Shown one piece after another: positions 6,760 through 11,695 of a DNA stretch of 11,695 nucleotides (position 1 is its first letter; every line of letters begins with the position of its first letter). Under the pieces are notes generated by a model. The model was not told where the DNA came from. It ran no database searches and was given only the letters and a program-made list of their open reading frames with translations. The position numbers were made by a program, and so were the translations under genes. Source of the stretch: Phycisphaerales bacterium (GTDB lineage: Bacteria; Planctomycetota; Phycisphaerae; Phycisphaerales; SM1A02). Where the stretch lies: positions 1-11,695 of the forward strand of contig JAKVBR010000038.1 of the NCBI GenBank assembly GCA_022447165.1, read 5' to 3'.

Positions 6760-6902
6760 GCGTTGCTCGCCTGATGGAAACACAGGCCTGTGACACCCCA
6801 GAATAGTACAGTGAACAATCGGTGCTCTTCGACTAATTTTGGAACACAGAAGGCAACTGCGACGACGGCAACGCAGCCAAGACCAAAGAGCCGTAACCCC
6901 AC
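6759..6902 (+). promoter_or_regulatory. Structured leader upstream of rpsA
   Basis: This non-coding stretch holds a perfect 12-bp palindrome, CACAGGCCTGTG (6781-6792), and an alternative pairing of GCCTG (6769-6773) with CAGGC (6783-6787). It also has a hairpin CTGCG/CGCAG (6857-6861 with 6872-6876). A long-range 8-bp inverted repeat joins TGCGTTGC (6759-6766) and GCAACGCA (6868-6875), which competes with that hairpin. In other bacteria S1 represses its own mRNA through a structured leader, so autoregulation is a reasonable guess, but nothing here proves it. Confidence 0.4.
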
Positions 6903-8660
6903 ATGGTTGACTATAACTTGATTGCTGATTTGAGCATCGACTCAAATGAAGCAGACGCTCTCATTAGAGAAGCCCTCGGCGAAACCATTGCTGATGGCAA
7001 TATGGAAACACTTTTAGATGGTGATATCCAACAATACACAACAGGCAACATTCTTGTTGGTCGTTTTGTTGGCAAGGCCGGTGATGATGCAGTCATCGAC
7101 GTAGGCCTGAAATCAGAAGGTCTTGTTCATAAAAGTGAGTTTGATGATTGGGACACACTTGAATCAGGCGCTGAAATCGAAGTCATTCTTGAAGATTTAG
7201 AAGATGAGAATGGAATCGTAAAACTTTCGAAACGAAAAGCAGATCGCATTCGTAACTGGAAGAAAGTTCTTGAAACGTATAACGAAGGTGACATTATTGA
7301 AGGTAAAGGCATTCGCCGAATCAAAGGTGGCTTGCTCATCGACATTGGTGTTCCTGCATTCCTTCCTGCATCACAAATTGACGTCCGCCGTCCTGGTGAT
7401 GTCAATCAGTTTATTGGTAAAACAATTCGCGCAGAAATCATCAAGATTGATGAACCACGACGCAACATTGTTGTCAGCCGCAGAACCCTTATTGAGAATG
7501 AGCGTGATGAAGCGAAACAACGATTGCTCAACACAATTAATGAAGGCGATGTCATCGTCGGTCAAGTCACAAACGTTGCTGAGTTCGGCGCGTTCATTGA
7601 CCTCGGCGGCATTGACGGATTGCTCCATGTCACTGACATGAGTTGGGGACGCATCAAGCACCCAAGTGAAATTTGCAAAATCGGCGACGAACTTGAAGTC
7701 AAAGTGCTCAAAGTCGACTTTGATTCAGAAAAAATCGCACTTGGTCTTAAACAGAAAGAAGCATCGCCATGGGATGACATTGAAAGTCGATTCCCAGTTC
7801 AGACGAAGGTTACAGGCAAAGTTGTCAACCTCGTCAGTTACGGCGCATTCATTCACCTCGAAGATGGCGTCGAAGGTCTTGTTCACGTTTCAGAAATGTC
7901 ATGGCGTAAACGAGTCAATCACCCAAGCGAAATCGTTCAGCCAGGCGACGAAATCGAAGTTGTCGTCCTTGACATCGATAAAGAGAAACACGAAATTTCA
8001 CTTGGCATGAAGCAAGTTGAAAATAATCCTTGGGAACTCGTCACAGAGAAGTACCCGATCGGAACTGTTGTTTCAGGCGCTGTAAGAAACCTCACTAACT
8101 ATGGTGCGTTTGTAGAAATCGAACCAGGCATTGATGGTCTTCTTCACGTCAGTGACATTTCATGGACAGAGAAGATTGCTCATCCAAATGAGAAATACAA
8201 GAAAGGTGATGAGGTTGAATGCATGGTCCTTGAAATCGACCTTGAAAAACAACGCATCAGCTTAGGTATGAAACAAATGGTTGAAGACCCATGGCAAAAT
8301 GCTATTCCAGAGGCATACAAGCCAGGGATGGTTGTCCATGGTGCTGTCACCAAGATTACAAACTTCGGCGTCTTCGTTGAACTTGAAGAAGGTCTTGAAG
8401 GTCTTCTACATATCTCTGAACTCGCTGATAAGAAAGTTGAGAATCCACAAGACATCGTCAAGCCAGGCGAAGAAGTCAATGTTAAGATTCTCCGCGTCGA
8501 TTTGGACGACCGAAAAATTGGGCTCAGCTTGAAGCGTGCACAATCTGGTGAAGATGTGGACGAAGAGAACTGGGAGCAAAACATGCCTGAAACTGAAGCA
8601 CCATCAAGAGGTGGTATGGATGATCACGGCGCTATGGGCAGCGATAAGATTCAATTCTAA
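6903..8660 (+). CDS. rpsA: 30S ribosomal protein S1
   Basis: A 585-residue protein built from six S1 (OB-fold) RNA-binding domains at about 46-113, 126-194, 214-284, 300-370, 386-456 and 473-545. Domains 3 to 6 show the canonical repeat: G-x-V-x-x-x-x-x-[FY]-GAF or GVF, DGLLHVSD-like or EGLLHISE-like, then GDE or GEE and an I-x-LG-x-K or IGLSLK end. Linkers carry the usual PW (289-290, 376-377, 463-464). Domains 1 and 2 are more divergent, as expected for the ribosome-binding end. In E. coli S1 has 557 residues; the extra length here is an N-terminal segment of about 45 residues and an acidic, Gly- and Met-containing tail after 546. S1 brings mRNA to the 30S subunit and unwinds it, which may matter in a genome whose genes mostly lack strong Shine-Dalgarno sequences. 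Start ATG 6903 has only a weak AAAGAG upstream. The gene ends just before a strong intrinsic terminator. Confidence 0.97.
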   Translation: MVDYNLIADLSIDSNEADALIREALGETIADGNMETLLDGDIQQYTTGNILVGRFVGKAGDDAVIDVGLKSEGLVHKSEFDDWDTLESGAEIEVILEDLEDENGIVKLSKRKADRIRNWKKVLETYNEGDIIEGKGIRRIKGGLLIDIGVPAFLPASQIDVRRPGDVNQFIGKTIRAEIIKIDEPRRNIVVSRRTLIENERDEAKQRLLNTINEGDVIVGQVTNVAEFGAFIDLGGIDGLLHVTDMSWGRIKHPSEICKIGDELEVKVLKVDFDSEKIALGLKQKEASPWDDIESRFPVQTKVTGKVVNLVSYGAFIHLEDGVEGLVHVSEMSWRKRVNHPSEIVQPGDEIEVVVLDIDKEKHEISLGMKQVENNPWELVTEKYPIGTVVSGAVRNLTNYGAFVEIEPGIDGLLHVSDISWTEKIAHPNEKYKKGDEVECMVLEIDLEKQRISLGMKQMVEDPWQNAIPEAYKPGMVVHGAVTKITNFGVFVELEEGLEGLLHISELADKKVENPQDIVKPGEEVNVKILRVDLDDRKIGLSLKRAQSGEDVDEENWEQNMPETEAPSRGGMDDHGAMGSDKIQF

Positions 8661-8690
8661 CGCCCACATAGATATACCCTAAAAATAGGA

Positions 8691-8724
8691 GCAGCCCGTC
8701 AACTTGTTGACGGGCTGCTTTTCT
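8691..8724 (+). terminator. Intrinsic terminator after rpsA
   Basis: A perfect 13-bp inverted repeat, GCAGCCCGTCAAC (8691-8703) with GTTGACGGGCTGC (8706-8718), is followed by TTTTCTCTTCT. The innermost pair probably opens to leave a 4-nt loop. This is by far the clearest terminator in the window and closes the rpsA transcript 30 bp after its stop codon. Confidence 0.93.
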
Positions 8725-9048
8725 CTTCTCTCCTCTTCGGGCTTATGTCTTAGCAAAGAGCAATGAATGAGAGTACAACAAGGATGGCAATTTTTTGCCT
8801 GTGTTGCGTCCATTCTGTTGCGTGCTGAAGACACCGCATCTCTTCTTACCTCTGCTCTTAAATACTCTCTGTTGAAGTTAAAGGGTGAATCAATGATGCA
8901 CTTAATTTGCTCCAATGCAAACTGTAATTGCGACTTTTTCTTCTCTTTGTTTCGCAGAAGGTCTCAATTTCAACGCAAAATGTCATGTTCGATCAATTGC
9001 TCCGATTATTCCGGCAAGATTCAAGGGAGCCCTGCGTATACTTTGGGT
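8725..9048 (+). other. Intergenic region between rpsA terminator and secreted-protein gene
   Basis: About 320 bp without a supported gene. An open frame runs from ATG 8767 into the next gene, but its translation is cysteine- and phenylalanine-rich, low in protein-like character, and would bury the following signal peptide at residue 95. A small hairpin GGCAA-TTTT-TTGCC lies at 8786-8799. TATACT at 9037-9042 resembles a -10 box and would put the start of transcription at about the ATG at 9049, but there is no matching -35. I see no known RNA here. Confidence 0.5.
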
Positions 9049-9915
9049 ATGAAATTCATCGCCATCATGCTGTTATGTATGACAACAAACGCTCTAGCGG
9101 AACGTCGCACTCAAATTGATGCGGAGTTACTTGGGGCATTGGTCTATACAGATCTGTCTGTTCAGTTTGAAGGTGAAAGTGCGCAAGATGTGCTTTCGCA
9201 CATTAAAGATGAACTTGGCGTGCTTATGCAAATTTACTGGGAGACTGAGCGGACTGAGGGGTTTGAACGAGATTTTCCAGTGCACCTCACGTTGAAAGAC
9301 CAACCCGCATTAGTCGTTCTTGAGCGAGTTCTAGAACAGATTGGTGACACGGAAGATAGTACATGGCAGATTTGTGATGGGGTGATTGAAGTCGGGTTCA
9401 AAACAAGATTCGCAAAACGCCGGGCACAACGCTTGGTTGTGTATCCAATAGATGACTTGTTGTTTGAAATCAGAAATTTCGATAATGCGCCACAGATGGG
9501 CACTGGGGGTGGTGCTGGAGGTGCAGGTGGATCTGGAGGCGGTGGAGGCACTGGCTCAGGCGGTTCAGGTGGCAGAGGAGGAAACTCTGGTGGAGGTAAC
9601 TCCGGGAGTGGGGGTGGGTTTAATTTTGGTACACCGAGTGAAGATCCAGAGCGGCTCTCTAAGGAAGAACGCATTGAGCGAATCATTGAACTTATTAAGA
9701 GTTTTGTTGAGCCAGATCAGTGGGATGATGCCGGTGGTGAATGCACCATTGATTCGTATCATGAAACGTTGCTCATTCGCGCCCCAAACTTTGTTCACAG
9801 ACAAATCGGCGGTTATCCGTTTGACCCAGTAAGACCAAGACATCTTCGCAAGCGAAGTGTGCGTTATTCAAACGACAAGACGAAGGTGATTGTTCCACCA
9901 CAACCCAAAAAGTAA
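9049..9915 (+). CDS. Secreted glycine-rich protein with secretin/STN-like domains
   Basis: A 288-residue protein. I chose ATG 9049 because it gives a clean Sec signal peptide (MKFIAIMLLCMTTNALA, cleavage near 17-18) where the longer frame from 8767 does not. Mature part: domain one at about 30-145 (LSVQFEGESAQDVLSHIKDE, LTLKDQPALVVLERVLEQIG, DGVIEVG, VYPIDDLL) follows the beta-alpha pattern of secretin N-terminal/STN modules. A low-complexity Gly-Ser linker at about 151-190 comes next. Domain two at about 205-255 (IERIIELIKSFVEPDQWDDA, then GG, TI, LLIRAP and VH) matches a family common in planctomycetes, where LI-x-x-I, W-D-x-x-GG and L-x-V-x-x-x-x-x-x-H are conserved. The C-terminus is basic and Pro-rich. 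It is probably exported to the envelope or outside; no enzymatic motif is seen. The function is unknown to me. It converges on the permease gene with a 7-bp gap. Confidence 0.75.
   Translation: MKFIAIMLLCMTTNALAERRTQIDAELLGALVYTDLSVQFEGESAQDVLSHIKDELGVLMQIYWETERTEGFERDFPVHLTLKDQPALVVLERVLEQIGDTEDSTWQICDGVIEVGFKTRFAKRRAQRLVVYPIDDLLFEIRNFDNAPQMGTGGGAGGAGGSGGGGGTGSGGSGGRGGNSGGGNSGSGGGFNFGTPSEDPERLSKEERIERIIELIKSFVEPDQWDDAGGECTIDSYHETLLIRAPNFVHRQIGGYPFDPVRPRHLRKRSVRYSNDKTKVIVPPQPKK
9502..9621 (+). repeat. Glycine-rich low-complexity coding stretch
   Basis: GGT, GGC and GGA codons alternate with serine, alanine, threonine and asparagine codons, coding for about 40 residues that are mostly glycine (residues 151-190 of the secreted protein). 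The DNA is locally GC- and G-rich compared with its surroundings and could change length by slippage. Confidence 0.85.
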
Positions 9916-9922
9916 TGTGATG

Positions 9923-11248
9923 TTAATCGTGCCTGAGCGCAACGATGGGGTCTTGTTTACTTGCAATAAGTGCGGGGTAGATACCAAAGATGATGCCCGT
10001 TCCAGACGCAACGAGGAATGAAATCACAATGGACCATGTGGTGATTTGCGTTTCGATATCTGATGACATATCAAACATGCCGCGTATTCCAGGCAAACTA
10101 AGAACCCATGGAAGTACCGATTCAAGACCTACTGAAATGCCAATTCCAAGCAGTATGCCAAGCAGTCCGCCAATTGCACTTAGCGCACCTGTTTCAACGA
10201 GGAACTGAAGGATGATATCCTTGCGTGTTGCGCCAACTGCCCTTCTGATACCAATCTCTCTTGTGCGCTCCACCACAGTTGCAAGCATGATGTTCATGAT
10301 GCCAATGCCACCAACAAGCAAACTAATCGCTGCAATCGCAGTAAGCAAAATGTTCATCGTTGCCGTTGTTTTCCGAACGCTTTCTAAGAGTTCCCATGGA
10401 ACGATAATCGTGACGTCTTTTAATCCTTTGTGACCAACTTCCATCACACTTCGAACATGTTTTGCAAGTGGAACGACATCGTCTGTTGATGGTGCAGTGA
10501 TGTAGAGTTCTGAAATCTCAACTTCTTCGCCACTAAAAGAGCCCGATTCTCTACGCACAACAATGTCGCCAAACTCTAACTTTGCAGTGGAAAGTGGTAA
10601 GTGAATATCTAGATTTAAATCTCGTCCAACAAGCGCTGATCCTGTTCCTCCCGCAAGTCCAATTGGTTCAAGGACCCCAATAATCGTCAGCACTCTGTCA
10701 TCAATTCTAAACTGCTCTCCGACTGGGTTAGACAGCGGGAAGAATAAGTTTGCAATCTCTGAGCCAATGATTGCAACTGGTGCCCTTCGCTCAACGTCGC
10801 CAAAAGATAAGTAGCGGCCACCCTCTTGGACATGCAAGTTGGCCGCGTCTTGCAATTCTGGAGTTGTTCCAAATGCTTGACTTGTGATTCGTATTGCACC
10901 TTTTGAAACTTCTGAGCCTACCGCTTTGAGTGGAATGATACGTGTTGCATCAACAAACTTTTCAAGACGGCGATGGTCTTCAGGGGTCATTCCAAATTTT
11001 GCCACAAATGAACGTCGTTGTGAACCAACTTGCTGCGACTCTGGAGGACGTTGCGATCGAACAATGATGTTTGTTGCGCCGAGCGATTGTATTGCGCGGA
11101 GTGCCGATTGCTTATTGCCTTCACCGATTGAAACCATCACGATGACTGAAGCAACGCCGAGGATAATGCCAAGCATTGTTAAAAAGGAGCGTAGCGCGTG
11201 CAGTTTTAAGCTCTTAAGGCCAAGTCGAATTGTTTCAATGGAAATCAT
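9923..11248 (-). CDS. MacB/LolC-type ABC transporter permease (FtsX-like)
   Basis: A 441-residue inner-membrane permease with the MacB architecture. The first helix is at about 18-40 (ALRSFLTMLGIILGVASVIV), followed by a periplasmic MacB_PCD domain at about 41-295 and an FtsX domain with three helices at about 298-325, 350-376 and 403-425. The cytoplasmic ERTREIGIRRAVGATRKDI (327-345) after the second helix is the family hallmark, and the C-terminus ends in DPIVALRHD. Such permeases pair with a separate ATPase and act as mechanotransmitters driving export of lipoproteins, peptides or macrolides, or envelope signalling. No ATPase gene lies in the window; it may be to the right, upstream on this strand. 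The ATG overlaps the stop of the histidine kinase by 4 bp (ATGA), so the two are co-translated. The gene ends 7 bp from the stop of the convergent secreted-protein gene, with no clear terminator between them. Confidence 0.92.
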   Translation of the reverse strand: MISIETIRLGLKSLKLHALRSFLTMLGIILGVASVIVMVSIGEGNKQSALRAIQSLGATNIIVRSQRPPESQQVGSQRRSFVAKFGMTPEDHRRLEKFVDATRIIPLKAVGSEVSKGAIRITSQAFGTTPELQDAANLHVQEGGRYLSFGDVERRAPVAIIGSEIANLFFPLSNPVGEQFRIDDRVLTIIGVLEPIGLAGGTGSALVGRDLNLDIHLPLSTAKLEFGDIVVRRESGSFSGEEVEISELYITAPSTDDVVPLAKHVRSVMEVGHKGLKDVTIIVPWELLESVRKTTATMNILLTAIAAISLLVGGIGIMNIMLATVVERTREIGIRRAVGATRKDIILQFLVETGALSAIGGLLGILLGIGISVGLESVLPWVLSLPGIRGMFDMSSDIETQITTWSIVISFLVASGTGIIFGIYPALIASKQDPIVALRHD

Positions 11249-11694
11249 TCTGGCATCAATGCCTCTGGTTCATCAGAAGTGAATACTTCAGGAACATCAA
11301 CATAAAACGAAGCGCCCTTCCCAACTTCAGAAGCGACTGATAAGTCCGCTCTGAGAAGTTCAGCAAGTTCTCTGCATATTGCAAGACCAAGCCCAGTGCC
11401 TGCATGCTCACGCGTATGCGTAGCGTCAACTTGTCTAAACTTTTCAAACACCATGTCAATCATATCGTCTGGAATGCCTGGACCTCTGTCAATGACGCCA
11501 ATCCTTACAGTTGAATACGAATCTTCTACGATGTGAGTTGCATCAATTGAGACAACTGATTCTTTTGGCGAAAACTTAATCGCGTTTGATAAGTAGTTGT
11601 ATAAAATCTGTTGCAATTTTCCTGGGTCGGTCTGAACAAGTGGCAACTCGCCATCTACGACTACTTCGAGCGTAATGCTTGCCGCTTTGGCTTG
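11245..11694 (-). CDS. Sensor histidine kinase, C-terminal ATPase domain (truncated by the window)
   Basis: Only the last 149 residues are visible; the frame stays open to the right edge, and the TTG at 11646 is internal (upstream codons give QAKAASITLEVVVDGE, ordinary kinase sequence). The HATPase_c domain is complete enough to recognise. The N box is LQQILYNYLSNAIKFSP, the G1 box is DRGPGIPDD, the F box is EKFRQVD, and the G2 box is GTGLGLAI, followed by the GKGASFYVDVP strand. The dimerisation/phosphoacceptor domain and any sensor domain lie outside the window. It phosphorylates itself and passes the phosphate to a response regulator not seen here. The protein ends with a short acidic tail after the kinase core, so there is no receiver domain at the C-terminus. 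Its TGA overlaps the ATG of the ABC permease, which links sensing and transport. The last base, 11695, belongs to a broken codon. Confidence 0.92.
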   Translation of the reverse strand, partial: QAKAASITLEVVVDGELPLVQTDPGKLQQILYNYLSNAIKFSPKESVVSIDATHIVEDSYSTVRIGVIDRGPGIPDDMIDMVFEKFRQVDATHTREHAGTGLGLAICRELAELLRADLSVASEVGKGASFYVDVPEVFTSDEPEALMPE

Positions 11695-11695
11695 A

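Noticed and set aside
6724..6945. Minus-strand open frame of 73 codons overlapping the rpsA leader
   Set aside because: Cys-, Ser- and Arg-rich with no motif, and it overlaps the rpsA start; typical of a chance frame.
7127..8584. Several open frames on both strands within rpsA
   Set aside because: Shadows of the repeated S1 domains; the rpsA frame explains the sequence fully.
8767..9048. N-terminal extension of the secreted protein by 94 residues
   Set aside because: The extension has no protein-like pattern and would bury a good signal peptide starting at 9049.
9234..9686. Minus-strand proline-rich open frame of 150 codons
   Set aside because: It is the complement of the glycine-rich stretch: GGN codons read as proline on the other strand. 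No independent support.
1..11695. CRISPR arrays, insertion sequences, tRNA genes, attachment sites
   Set aside because: No direct-repeat arrays, terminal inverted repeats with a transposase, or cloverleaf-like segments were seen on reading both strands.

Overview
The window reads as a chromosomal segment of a planctomycete, most likely of the Phycisphaerae type. This is inferred from protein families, not from a search. The clues are a GFxxxE prepilin with a C-terminal H-X9-DG motif, a SigK-like ECF sigma factor with an RskA-like membrane anti-sigma factor, and a secreted repetitive protein with a WDD-GG motif resembling planctomycete secretin-like proteins. Base composition is mid-range and slightly AT-rich by eye. 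Shine-Dalgarno sequences are mostly weak or absent, and several starts appear to be TTG. No insertion sequence, integrase, tRNA, rRNA or CRISPR array is visible.

Layout. (1) 2-2205 (+): the C-terminal part of an SLC13-type transporter with two RCK_C domains, overlapping by 4 bp a membrane-anchored protein of the endonuclease/exonuclease/phosphatase fold whose active site looks degenerate. (2) 2216-3016 (-): an H-X9-DG prepilin, convergent with the first pair. (3) 3165-5181 (+): ECF sigma factor, anti-sigma factor and a HIT-family (Ap4A phosphorylase-like) protein. (4) 5186-5393 (-): a candidate structured non-coding RNA of about 208 nt with its own promoter, long-range closing helices and a U-run at its end. 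I consider it the most interesting item in the window. (5) 5429-6712 (+): a major-facilitator transporter that probably starts with TTG right next to the RNA promoter. (6) 6903-8660 (+): ribosomal protein S1 (rpsA) with six S1 domains, a structured leader of about 190 nt and a strong intrinsic terminator at 8691-8724. (7) 9049-9915 (+): a secreted glycine-rich protein. (8) 9923-11694 (-): a sensor histidine kinase C-terminus overlapping by 4 bp a MacB-type ABC permease; the kinase runs off the right edge.

How the genes may work together. The sigma/anti-sigma pair forms a classical transmembrane signalling module. The kinase and permease are translationally coupled, which suggests that sensing and an export or envelope-stress function are linked. 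The rest looks like core housekeeping (S1, HIT) and envelope functions. Most of the window is ordinary core genome. The unexplained parts are the minus-strand RNA, the rpsA leader, the degenerate phosphatase-like protein and the glycine-rich secreted protein.
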